Shown here piece by piece: positions 7,615 through 15,050 of a stretch of 35,218 nt of DNA. A program made the position numbers and the translations under genes. Under the pieces are notes generated by a model. It saw nothing but the letters and a program-made list of their open reading frames with translations, was not told the DNA's origin and did no database searches. The first letter of the stretch is position 1, and each line of letters opens with the position of its first letter. This stretch comes from Candidatus Woesearchaeota archaeon (GTDB lineage: Archaea > Nanobdellota > Nanobdellia > Woesearchaeales > JASKKU01): positions 1 to 35,218 of the forward strand of contig JASKKU010000008.1 of NCBI GenBank assembly GCA_030154045.1. The letters are read 5' to 3'.

Positions 7615-8622
7615 ATGAAAAGGTTAATCTACCTAATATCATTGATTGTTGTAATGTTGTTTATCACGAGTTGTACATCGAATACTAGCACGACTAATTT
7701 CTCTTCACCATATGTTGGCGGAGACAATGGTTTAATCGCAGAGTTTCAGGAGAATAGCCCTCCTGACGAAATCTACGATAATGGTCTAAAGCCTTTTAAC
7801 ATTGTTTTGAGATTGAAAAATGATGGAGAGTTTAAAATTGCGAGGAATAGCATCCTTATAAAAGCCACAGGTTTTTCACCTAAGGACTTTGGTACAACAG
7901 AATCCGCTTTGACAATTACTTCCTTAGATACAGACCTTGACCCTAAGCAGAAGTCAAGCGATGGGACAATTAAGCAGGGAGGCGAAACAATAGTCTCTTT
8001 GCCAAAGAGCGGGTCTTTAGCATATAAAAACTCAATTTCAGGTACTGGTGAGTTAAAACTTCCAATGAGCGTTGATTTATGTTATCTATATAAAACTAGA
8101 TCAACTAGTCTTTTATGTGTAACTCCCGATTTGCTAAGAGCTTCCTCTGATGATGTTTGTGAAGTAAATGGCGAGAAACAAGTCTTTTCATCAGGTTCTC
8201 CACTTAAAGTTACAAAGCTTTCAGAATCAGCAACCAAGGATAAGTTAAGGATAGAATTCGAGATTACTTTCAATGGAAAAGGCAGACTCATTAAACCTAA
8301 TGGAAATCTTTTCAAATCTTTAAACTGTGGTGCATCTGAGTATGACTTTGATACGGTTGATACCGTTTATGTAGTGGTAGACCCAGATCATCAATGGGGC
8401 TCAATGATAAGATGTAAGGGCTTGTCTTCCTCTTCATACAACAGCGGTTATGTGAGGTTGTTTGATTCAAACGGTGCCAAGAAAACCGTGATCAACTGCG
8501 AGATTCCAATCTCTAGCATAAATAAGGGCAACTATGTTAAACCAATAGATATAGATATTTATTATCAATATAAAGAGAGATTGAACAAAGAAATAACCAT
8601 AAAGCATATTGAAACTGGCTAA
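7615..8622 (+). CDS. Secreted lipoprotein, unknown function
   Basis: The 335-residue protein begins with a lipoprotein signal: KR, a hydrophobic core, then LFITSC, so the mature chain would start at C20 and be lipid-anchored outside the cell. The rest is beta-rich, with repeated patterns typical of Ig-like or CARDB-like extracellular modules (for example FNIVLRLKNDGEFKIARNS), and several cysteines that could form disulfides. No catalytic motif is seen. A strong Shine-Dalgarno precedes the start, and the upstream TATA-like ATTTATATAT suggests a long leader. It diverges from the acidic repeat protein and ends seven bases before the convergent coiled-coil gene. A role in the cell surface or in solute binding is only a guess. 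Confidence 0.8.
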   Translation: MKRLIYLISLIVVMLFITSCTSNTSTTNFSSPYVGGDNGLIAEFQENSPPDEIYDNGLKPFNIVLRLKNDGEFKIARNSILIKATGFSPKDFGTTESALTITSLDTDLDPKQKSSDGTIKQGGETIVSLPKSGSLAYKNSISGTGELKLPMSVDLCYLYKTRSTSLLCVTPDLLRASSDDVCEVNGEKQVFSSGSPLKVTKLSESATKDKLRIEFEITFNGKGRLIKPNGNLFKSLNCGASEYDFDTVDTVYVVVDPDHQWGSMIRCKGLSSSSYNSGYVRLFDSNGAKKTVINCEIPISSINKGNYVKPIDIDIYYQYKERLNKEITIKHIETG

Positions 8623-8629
8623 AATTTTC

Positions 8630-8863
8630 TTATTTTTTCCTTTTTGATAAAAACCCAAAGAACTTCTTTTTTGTTTCGGATTTTTCCGCTTCTTTCTTGT
8701 TATCTTTGTCTTTAACAGATTCTAAATTTTTGCTGAGTTCTGTTAACTTTTCTTTAAGGAGGGTTATTTCAATTTCTTTCTCTTTCAGTGTTTTTTCTAA
8801 TTCTAAGTTATACCTTCTTAATTCTTCAATGATTCGGTCTTTTAATTCGTCGTTAGATGGCAT
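8630..8863 (-). CDS. Small coiled-coil protein downstream of rfcS
   Basis: The 77-residue, highly charged protein starts MPSNDELKD. Its middle is a predicted coiled coil with Leu/Ile at heptad positions (YNLELEKTLKEKEIEITLLK), and it ends in a basic tail, KKKFFGFLSKRKK. The ATG at 8863 is separated from the rfcS stop by one base, so the two are probably co-transcribed; an in-frame TTG five codons earlier, inside rfcS, is less likely. Coupling to the clamp loader may hint at a replication role, but no family was recognised. Confidence 0.65.
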   Translation of the reverse strand: MPSNDELKDRIIEELRRYNLELEKTLKEKEIEITLLKEKLTELSKNLESVKDKDNKKEAEKSETKKKFFGFLSKRKK

Positions 8864-8864
8864 T

Positions 8865-9845
8865 TTAATTATTTTCAAGGAGTATTCTTGCTATCCTTGC
8901 TAACAAAGCTTCTAATTGGATTATTGTGTCAGAACCTTCTGTAAGCCTGAACTCAATCTCGCCGCAAGCTTCAATGCATTGGAGTTTCTTAATATCAGTT
9001 ATGTTCATTGTTGTAATGTACTTATAAATCTCTTTTATCAGGTCTTGTCCTGAGAGACCGTTCTCTAGCAAGGTTCTAATGAGTTCTTTGCGGGCGTTTT
9101 GTATATCTTTCCTCTGAATTAAATTAAAGATCTTTTTAATGTCATTTTTGCTAATATTGCTTGTGATCTTGTTTACTGTTTCTTCATCTATGGTTTTAGA
9201 AAGCGCTGCGCATGCCTGCATGATGTTTTCAAGTTTTCTGCAGTCGCCTTCGCTAGCCTCATATAATGCTTCTTTGCCGTCTTCGGTTACTGTTAGACCT
9301 TCGCTTTTACTGATTTTGTCGATTAATGCGAAGATGTCTTCTTTTTTCAAAGGTTTAAACCTAAAGAACACAGTTCTTGATTGAATAGGCTCTATGATTT
9401 TTGACGAATAATTACACGAGAGTATGAACCTACAGGTTCTAGTGAAATCTTCCATCACTCTTCTCAATGCTTGCTGTGCTTCTTTTGTTAAAGCATCGCT
9501 TTCATCTAGATAAACTAGTTTGAACGGGACATCAGAAATTGCTTTAGTACGGGCGAAGTCTTTTACTTTAACTCTAATAATGTCTATTCCTCGTTCATCA
9601 GAGGCATTTAATTCGAGAAGGTTTTCTCTCCAAGCATCTCCATAGAGTTTTCTGGCAATGACTAATGCTAGTGTGGTTTTGCCTACGCCAGGAGGGCCTG
9701 CAAATAATAAATTTGGCAGGTTTTTCTTCTCAACAAAAGCTTTTACTCTTTTGACTATGTCTTCTTGACCTAGGATTTCATCAAAATCCTTAGGTCTGTA
9801 TTTCTCAGTCCAAACATCGTGTCCTTCTTCTTGATTAGAATTCAT
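8865..9845 (-). CDS. rfcS: Replication factor C small subunit
   Basis: At 326 residues this is the usual length for the archaeal clamp-loader small subunit, which loads PCNA onto primed DNA using ATP together with RfcL (not in this window). Walker A is GPPGVGKTT at residues 50-58. Walker B is LDESD at 113-117, where most relatives have DEAD. Sensor 1 is N145 in SCNYSS, and the arginine finger is R157 in the SRT version of the SRC motif. An AAA lid and the C-terminal collar helices follow. The ATG at 9845 is 28.5 bp from the TATA centre at 9873.5, shared with the divergent PIN gene. The small coiled-coil gene follows immediately. Confidence 0.96.
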   Translation of the reverse strand: MNSNQEEGHDVWTEKYRPKDFDEILGQEDIVKRVKAFVEKKNLPNLLFAGPPGVGKTTLALVIARKLYGDAWRENLLELNASDERGIDIIRVKVKDFARTKAISDVPFKLVYLDESDALTKEAQQALRRVMEDFTRTCRFILSCNYSSKIIEPIQSRTVFFRFKPLKKEDIFALIDKISKSEGLTVTEDGKEALYEASEGDCRKLENIMQACAALSKTIDEETVNKITSNISKNDIKKIFNLIQRKDIQNARKELIRTLLENGLSGQDLIKEIYKYITTMNITDIKKLQCIEACGEIEFRLTEGSDTIIQLEALLARIARILLENN

Positions 9846-9867
9846 AAATGTCTTGAATGAAAAGATA

Positions 9868-9880
9868 ATTTTTAAATATT
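9868..9880. promoter_or_regulatory. Shared TATA element between rfcS and the PIN gene
   Basis: TTTTTAAATATT has a self-complementary TTTAAA core centred at 9873.5. The rfcS ATG (9845, minus) is 28.5 bp away and the PIN-domain ATG (9901, plus) 27.5 bp away. Only 55 bp separate the genes and no other TATA candidate is better placed, so both directions probably use this element. Confidence 0.65.
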
Positions 9881-9900
9881 GTGATTTTTTTTAAAACCTG

Positions 9901-10323
9901 ATGAAGTTAATCTTAGATACTAATTTTGTTTTAGTGCCTCTGAGATATTCCTTGAATTTGGAATTTGAACTTAACAGGTTAGCCTTTAATGAATTCTTTA
10001 TGCTTAAAGAATGCCTTTTAGAGTTAATGCATCTGGATGAAAGAGAGAAGATTTTCGGGAGAAAAATGCTGCTGAGGCTTGACCCAAAGATTATTGAATT
10101 TAAAAACAAAAAAATTATAAATGAAGTACCTTACCACGAGCTTGATTTAAGTTTAGATTGGAGCTCTAATTGCAAAAGCGGTTATTGTGATGAAGCGATT
10201 CTTAAAGTGGCGAAAGAGTTTGGCTTTGCTGTGGCGACTTTAGATAAAAAATTAATGTTAGAACTGGTTAAAAACGGAGTTAGAGTGGTCACTTTAAGCA
10301 ATAATGTTTTAAAACTTGTTTAA
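9901..10323 (+). CDS. PIN-domain ribonuclease (COG1412, Fcf1/Utp24-like)
   Basis: The 140 residues form a PIN fold. The acidic metal-binding residues of the family are present: D6 in LDTNF, E41 in the ECLLEL segment, D97 in YCDEAIL and D115 in ATLDKKL. The sequence resembles the archaeal COG1412 group, related to the eukaryotic rRNA-processing nuclease Fcf1. In many archaea this gene precedes rpoE (rpo7) and spt4, and the same order occurs here, which supports the call over a VapC toxin. No antitoxin-like gene adjoins it. The ATG is at leaderless distance from the TATA element shared with rfcS. A role in ribosome biogenesis is inference from family and context. Confidence 0.85.
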   Translation: MKLILDTNFVLVPLRYSLNLEFELNRLAFNEFFMLKECLLELMHLDEREKIFGRKMLLRLDPKIIEFKNKKIINEVPYHELDLSLDWSSNCKSGYCDEAILKVAKEFGFAVATLDKKLMLELVKNGVRVVTLSNNVLKLV

Positions 10324-10404
10324 TTTGGTGCAAAAATAACAACTCTTAAAAATGAATTGTAAACCTTACTTTTTGTAGATTTAGATGTTTGAAAGGTGAA
10401 CTAA

Positions 10405-10947
10405 ATGTTTTACAAGATGCTTTTAAAGGATGTTATCAGAATAGACCCTACTTTGTTCGGTTATCCTATTGAAGAAAGTGCTATCAAAGAGTTAAATAAT
10501 AAATATGTTGGTTATGTGTCTCAGGACTTAGGCATAGTTATTGCTGTAGGAAATTTGATTGAGATTAGCGAGGGCAAGATTTTGCCTGAAGACGGAGGCA
10601 CTTATCACAAGGTTACTTTTGAATTATTCACTTTTGTCCCAGAGATGAAAGAGGTTCTAATGGGTGTTGTGAGAAAAGTAGAGGAGTTTGGCGTATTTTT
10701 AGACATTGGACCTATAGATGGAATGGTTCACATATCGCAGGCAATGGATGATTTTGTTTCATTTTCAAAAGACGGTGTTTTACAGGGTAAAGAGAGCAAG
10801 AGAACCCTAGGTGTGGGAGATGTTTGTAAGGCCAGAATTATTGCAATCAGTTTTAGAGATATTGAGAATATTAAGATCGGCTTGACTATGAGGCAGCCGT
10901 ATCTTGGAAGACTAGATTGGATATCTGCGGAAGAGGATAAACAATGA
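10405..10947 (+). CDS. rpo7: RNA polymerase subunit Rpo7 (E')
   Basis: The 180 residues match archaeal Rpo7/RpoE', the counterpart of Rpb7, which forms the polymerase stalk with Rpo4 and binds emerging RNA. The N-terminal RNP-like domain (LLKDVIRIDPTLFG) is followed by an S1 domain from about residue 82 (GVVRKVEEFGVFLDIGPIDGMVHIS). The start is set by the Shine-Dalgarno AGGTGA at 10394-10399. A TATA-like TTAAAA around 10356 gives a short leader. The stop overlaps the start of spt4 as ATGA, so the two are translationally coupled. It is the first gene of an operon continuing to eS31. Confidence 0.97.
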   Translation: MFYKMLLKDVIRIDPTLFGYPIEESAIKELNNKYVGYVSQDLGIVIAVGNLIEISEGKILPEDGGTYHKVTFELFTFVPEMKEVLMGVVRKVEEFGVFLDIGPIDGMVHISQAMDDFVSFSKDGVLQGKESKRTLGVGDVCKARIIAISFRDIENIKIGLTMRQPYLGRLDWISAEEDKQ

Positions 10948-11129
10948 AAAAGAAATTTTGTAAAAAATGTAAGATTTTGGTAAAGGGCGATAAATGTCCT
11001 ATCTGTGGAGGTAACAGTTTCACAGAGACTTATTACGGCTTGGTTGCTGTAATTGATACTAACAAATCAAAGATGGCTAAGGAGTTAGATATAACAATAC
11101 CAGGAGAATATGCGTTAAAGGTGAGATAA
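10944..11129 (+). CDS. spt4: Transcription elongation factor Spt4 (RpoE'')
   Basis: The 61-residue zinc protein has two CxxC pairs (C6, C9 and C18, C21) and the conserved region YYGLVAVIDTNKSKMA. Spt4 pairs with Spt5 (not here) to form a clamp that keeps RNA polymerase processive. Length and motifs are typical. Its start overlaps the rpo7 stop as ATGA, and its own stop overlaps the eS24 start the same way, so all three are tightly coupled. Confidence 0.96.
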   Translation: MKKKFCKKCKILVKGDKCPICGGNSFTETYYGLVAVIDTNKSKMAKELDITIPGEYALKVR

Positions 11130-11431
11130 TGAAAGACTTGAAAATAATCAATGAAAAAGCTGAACCCTTGTATAAAAGGAAGTTTTTTGTGGCAAAGATC
11201 ATTTTTGAAGGAGTTACCCCTTCAAGAGAAGAGGTCAAAAAAGAGTTAAGTGAGAAGTTTAAATTTAATCCTGACTTGATGGTTGTTGAGAAAATTAAGA
11301 CCATATTCGGAGAGAGTGCCGCTGAGATTTATTTCTATGTGTATGATGATGAGTCAGCATTTAAGGCTTTAGCTAAGGAACATCTAATCAAGAGAGATAC
11401 TAAACCAAGCGAAGAAGAGCAAGAGGGTTAA
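11129..11431 (+). CDS. rps24e: Ribosomal protein eS24
   Basis: The 100 residues match archaeal and eukaryotic eS24 of the small ribosomal subunit. The conserved region includes [18 protein letters not shown], a helix ([11 protein letters not shown]), and [23 protein letters not shown]. The C-terminus is slightly longer and more acidic than in many archaea. It starts within the ATGA overlap with spt4 and is followed by eS31 with a two-base gap. The order rpo7-spt4-eS24-eS31 is conserved across many archaea. Confidence 0.96.
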   Translation: MKDLKIINEKAEPLYKRKFFVAKIIFEGVTPSREEVKKELSEKFKFNPDLMVVEKIKTIFGESAAEIYFYVYDDESAFKALAKEHLIKRDTKPSEEEQEG

Positions 11432-11433
11432 AA

Positions 11434-11607
11434 ATGGCAAAGAAAAAGAACAAAAAACCTAATGTTACTCCAAAGGTTTATACTTTTTATGAGAATGGAA
11501 AGTTAAAGAAGAAAGTATGCCCTAAGTGTGGACCTGGAGTGTTCTTGGCAGAGCATAAAGATAGGTTCTCATGCGGAAAGTGTGGCTACACAGAGTTTAA
11601 GAAATAA
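11434..11607 (+). CDS. rps27ae: Ribosomal protein eS31 (S27ae)
   Basis: A 57-residue frame starts at the ATG two bases after the eS24 stop and ends in TAA at 11605-11607. The product has a basic N-terminus (MAKKKNKK), then [18 protein letters not shown], and a second pair in FSCGKCGY, so the cysteines C29, C32, C47 and C50 form a zinc ribbon. This is the archaeal form without ubiquitin. The position after eS24 is the standard archaeal arrangement. Confidence 0.96.
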   Translation: MAKKKNKKPNVTPKVYTFYENGKLKKKVCPKCGPGVFLAEHKDRFSCGKCGYTEFKK

Positions 11608-11611
11608 GCTT

Positions 11612-13885
11612 TTATTCTTTTTTAATTTCGTTCTCTTTTTTACTAGTTTTGTATTCTGAGTTAAAAATATCATAAATAGTTTTGGCTTTTTCTGGGCCTA
11701 TGTTCTCGATTTTTAGTAAATCATCAATGTTTGAATTTGCTAGATTCCTTATTGTTTTGAAATGGGTTAGTATTGGTTTAGAAAGCGTTGAACCTATGTT
11801 CGGCAAAGAAGAAACAATGTATTCTTGGATTTCTTTAATCGTTCTTGGTTTTTTTGTGTGTAATGCTATGCTTTTGTTTAGATTAAGTTGTTCGTTTTTT
11901 GCAATTAAGAATAGATACTCAGCAGTATCTTTTGGGTTCTTTGTAAAAATGATTGGTAATCTGTAATCTATTGCTAATGAAACGATTAACCCTCGAATTG
12001 AATTCTCATTAATATTCCTCAATGAGAACAAGTCTTCGGTTCCTTGAACTATGAGTAGAGGTTTTTTGTATTTACTTGTTAAATTTTTGACTTGCGTGAA
12101 TAATCTGTTGTCAATCAAAGATGTGAGAAAATCTTCTTTTGTTTTGAATTCTATGCAAACATCTTCAGATAAAACATAATCTCCAATTTCCAAGTTAGTC
12201 ATCTCAAGTTCTATGTCTGGGTTAGAGAATAATGCTTTTATCACAGGTGAGGCTTTTTCACGATAATCTGCAATAATCTTTACTTTTTTTTGAACTTCTT
12301 TGTTGTTATTATCAATGAAATTCTTTAAGCTAACATTATTTTTTGATTCGCTGCTCTGATTTAAGGAGATCTTCTTTAAGTTCTTCTTTATGTCTTTTAA
12401 GGTTCTATACATCCTCCTTTCTTTGTGGTAGGCGCTCCATCTGTAAGCTTCGTCTCTTGTTTTTCTTGCAACAAATATGTAAATATGGCCTATATCGTGT
12501 CTTCCTGTTCTGCCTTTTCGTTGTATAAACCTGATTGCGCTTGGCACGGGTTCGTAGAATATAACATAATCAACTGAGGGTAAATCCAAACCTTCTTCAG
12601 CAACAGAAGTAGCTACCAAGGCTTGGAATTCGCCTTGTGAGAACTTCTCGATAATTTCCTTTTGCTCTTTTTGGGATAAGCCTAAGCCGTTTTTTTTTGC
12701 TTGGCCCACAAAAGATTTTACTTTGATTAAATCTTTAATCTCTTCAATAATCTTTGAGACAGAATCTCGGTATTGAGTAAATATGATAATTTTTGCTTCA
12801 GGTTCCTTCCCTTTGATTTCTTGGATTAGTTCTTTAAGTTTGTCAAGTTTTGGATGCTTTTCTCCATTCTCATACATAAGCTCAATAAGATGGTGAGCTG
12901 AATTAAAGTAAGGGTCTTTGAATAGGTTTTTTGAAGCTTTTGTGTTGGTTTTGAGAGCCTCCTGATAGAGTTTGTCGAAGTAAGTTTTTACAGAAGAAAT
13001 ATCTTGGGTTTCTAATAATTCAATGGCATGCTCAATCTTCATGGCTTCTGCTAGTAAAGATAATGCCTGCAAGTTTTCAAAACTTTTGTCGCCTTGGGAC
13101 ACTTCTTTACGGATGTCTGCCTGTAAACCTAGCAACTCTTTTTTTCGCAAATCCTTGATTTTCCCTTTTTCTAATAAGCCAAACTCGCTGACTTTCTCAA
13201 GTTTGCTCAGGTAGCTTTTTTCCAAAAAGGTTTTTGCTTTCTCAAAGTTCTCAGGTAAATCTATATAAATCCATTTTATCTTTTTCTCTTTAATATAAGG
13301 TTTGACATCAGGGTCTTCGTCAGTTCTGACTTCAATAGCTTCAATATATAGATTGTTGCAGATTTCTTGTATCTTTTCTAAGTCAGAGCCTGGGCTGGCA
13401 GTCATGGCAATGATTCTTGAGAACCTTGAAGTTTCGTGATATTGTTTGGCAATCCAGACATAAGAGTAATCTCCAACAGCTCTGTGAGCTTCGTCAAATC
13501 CTAGCAATGAAACATCAGATAAACTTATTCTTGATGTTAAGATATCGTTTTCTAAACCCTGGGGGGTTGAGAAAATAACCTTCTTTTCCTCCCAAAGTTT
13601 TTCACGGTTTTCAGGACTGATTTTTCCAGTCAGAACAGTCATCTCTTCTTCAGGAATATCTGTGCTCGACAAGAATACTTTAAGATATTGGTCAACTAAC
13701 GGTTTTGTTGGACCTAGAAGAACAACCTTTGAGTTTGGATAAATGTTTAGTCTTTGGACAGCGAGCATAACAAATATGTTGGTCTTGCCTAAGCCCGTAG
13801 GAAGAACGACTAATGTGTTCTTTTGCGAGCATGTATGAAAAATAGTTTCTTGATATAATCTGGGTTTGAAGGTAATGTTATACAT
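11612..13885 (-). CDS. hef: Hef: FANCM-type helicase fused to XPF-type nuclease
   Basis: This 757-residue protein joins a superfamily 2 helicase to an XPF-like nuclease and a C-terminal helix-hairpin-helix, the archaeal Hef architecture for processing stalled forks and branched DNA. Walker A is PTGLGKT at 29-35 and the DEAH box is at 131-134. The helical insert follows, then motif VI, IQRKGRTGR. In the nuclease, GDYVLSEDVCIEFKTKEDF aligns with the ERKxxxD motif, but the Arg is Phe (EFK); the Glu, Lys and Asp remain. The two helix-hairpin-helix elements are PNIGSTLSKPI and ENIGPEKAKTI. The ATG at 13885 is 28.5 bp from a palindromic TATA shared with the divergent small membrane gene. It converges on the eS31 operon. 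Confidence 0.94.
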   Translation of the reverse strand: MYNITFKPRLYQETIFHTCSQKNTLVVLPTGLGKTNIFVMLAVQRLNIYPNSKVVLLGPTKPLVDQYLKVFLSSTDIPEEEMTVLTGKISPENREKLWEEKKVIFSTPQGLENDILTSRISLSDVSLLGFDEAHRAVGDYSYVWIAKQYHETSRFSRIIAMTASPGSDLEKIQEICNNLYIEAIEVRTDEDPDVKPYIKEKKIKWIYIDLPENFEKAKTFLEKSYLSKLEKVSEFGLLEKGKIKDLRKKELLGLQADIRKEVSQGDKSFENLQALSLLAEAMKIEHAIELLETQDISSVKTYFDKLYQEALKTNTKASKNLFKDPYFNSAHHLIELMYENGEKHPKLDKLKELIQEIKGKEPEAKIIIFTQYRDSVSKIIEEIKDLIKVKSFVGQAKKNGLGLSQKEQKEIIEKFSQGEFQALVATSVAEEGLDLPSVDYVIFYEPVPSAIRFIQRKGRTGRHDIGHIYIFVARKTRDEAYRWSAYHKERRMYRTLKDIKKNLKKISLNQSSESKNNVSLKNFIDNNNKEVQKKVKIIADYREKASPVIKALFSNPDIELEMTNLEIGDYVLSEDVCIEFKTKEDFLTSLIDNRLFTQVKNLTSKYKKPLLIVQGTEDLFSLRNINENSIRGLIVSLAIDYRLPIIFTKNPKDTAEYLFLIAKNEQLNLNKSIALHTKKPRTIKEIQEYIVSSLPNIGSTLSKPILTHFKTIRNLANSNIDDLLKIENIGPEKAKTIYDIFNSEYKTSKKENEIKKE

Positions 13886-13908
13886 AATAGTGTAGCTTTT
13901 TTACGAAA

Positions 13909-13918
13909 TTTATATAAA
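13909..13918. promoter_or_regulatory. Palindromic bidirectional TATA box (hef / small membrane gene)
   Basis: TTTATATAAA is a perfect 10-bp palindrome centred at 13913.5. The hef ATG (13885, minus) and the ATG at 13942 (plus) are each exactly 28.5 bp from the centre. Confidence 0.75.
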
Positions 13919-13941
13919 TTTTGTTTAAGTTTTTGAAAAAG

Positions 13942-14208
13942 ATGTTACTTAAGATACTTGCATTGTTTGACCTTTTGGGTTTAGTCTTCTTGGTTTTGTC
14001 TTTATTTAATCTATTATTTATAAGACCATTTATAGCAATCCTGGTTTTTTTCATAACAAAATTCATAATTTTTCAGGATGTTGCCAGTTTCCTAGATATG
14101 CTCGTTGGTGTTTATATTATTTTCATTCTGCTAGGCTTATCTAATATTGTTTTAACAATCTTGGCTATAATCTACTTAGCACAGAAGATCTTGTTCTCGT
14201 TTGTTTGA
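13942..14208 (+). CDS. Small membrane protein, three predicted TM segments
   Basis: The 88 residues are almost entirely hydrophobic, with three likely membrane segments at about 4-24, 26-44 and 52-82 (the last perhaps two short ones). Charged residues are limited to short loops (FIRPF, FIIFQD, LAQKI). An in-frame TTG seven codons earlier is possible, but the ATG at 13942 lies exactly at leaderless distance from the palindromic TATA box, so I chose it. No family was recognised. It diverges from hef and precedes psmB, but no functional link is evident. Confidence 0.65.
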   Translation: MLLKILALFDLLGLVFLVLSLFNLLFIRPFIAILVFFITKFIIFQDVASFLDMLVGVYIIFILLGLSNIVLTILAIIYLAQKILFSFV

Positions 14209-14304
14209 GAAAGGGTTATAAAATAGAAAGATAAAATAGAAAAATATTTAAACCCCGGTCTTAGATACCTATCTTATTAGAAAATTTATTCTGGGTGTTT
14301 TAAA

Positions 14305-14952
14305 TTGATAAAGGAAGAGAACATTCTAAAAACTGGGACAACAACAGTTGCTTTAATGTGTAAAGATGGGCTTGTTTTGGGTGCTGATAAGAGGGCAACC
14401 TCTGGTTATTTGATTGCAGACAAGAAAGCTCAAAAGATTCACAAGATTGGTGAAAATCTAGCTTTGACTATTGCAGGTTCAGTTTCTGATGCGCAGATGT
14501 TCATCAAGTTGATAACTGCTGAGATTAAACTATTTAAATTGAGAGCCAATAGAGACCCAACTGTTAGCGAGGTAGTCAATGTTTTAGGTCTTATTGTATA
14601 TAATAAAATAAGGTCATTATCAACAATTCCAGCCATAACCCAGTTTATTGTTGGTGGCAAGGATGTTGAAGGGTTCCATTTGTATGATCTTTATCCTGAT
14701 GGTTCTATCACCCAGATAGATGATTTCTTTTCTACAGGCAGCGGAAGTGTCATGGCTTTAGGTGTTTTAGAAGCAAGATACAATAAAGATATTACTGTTA
14801 AAGAAGGAGTTAAATTAGCTTATGATGCGTTGTACGGTGCACTTAATAGAGATATTGCTTCAGGCAATGGAATTGAGATTGTAAGCATTACAGATGAGGG
14901 CGTGAAAACTGAGGTAAATAAAGTCTTCACCATAGAACGTCTTGAAAAGTAA
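14305..14952 (+). CDS. psmB: 20S proteasome beta subunit
   Basis: The 215-residue precursor carries an 11-residue propeptide ending LKTG before TTTVAL; self-cleavage after G11 would expose T12 as the catalytic N-terminal threonine. The other catalytic residues fit: D28 (Asp17 of the mature chain) in GADKRAT and K44 (Lys33) in AQKIHKIG, with SGSGSVMALG later. The beta rings do the cutting inside the archaeal 20S proteasome; the alpha subunit is not in this window. The start is TTG, supported by the propeptide length and a GGGTG about seven bases upstream. A TATA-like TTTAAA at about 14248 gives a 30-base leader. FttA follows, a common archaeal neighbour. Confidence 0.96.
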   Translation: MIKEENILKTGTTTVALMCKDGLVLGADKRATSGYLIADKKAQKIHKIGENLALTIAGSVSDAQMFIKLITAEIKLFKLRANRDPTVSEVVNVLGLIVYNKIRSLSTIPAITQFIVGGKDVEGFHLYDLYPDGSITQIDDFFSTGSGSVMALGVLEARYNKDITVKEGVKLAYDALYGALNRDIASGNGIEIVSITDEGVKTEVNKVFTIERLEK

Positions 14953-15050
14953 GCTGAGATTTATAAGATTGTAGATGCAATAAATAAACTTTTACTCCTT
15001 TTGGTTTTTAATATTTAAGTGTTTTAGTGTTTTTAGAGAGGTTGTTTTGA

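Noticed and set aside
8865-9845. Walker B DESD in place of DEAD in RfcS
   Set aside because: The catalytic Asp and Glu remain and the third position tolerates small residues, so loss of function is unlikely.
9901-10323. PIN protein as a VapC toxin
   Set aside because: No antitoxin gene is adjacent, and the sequence and the following rpo7-spt4 order match the rRNA-processing COG1412 group.
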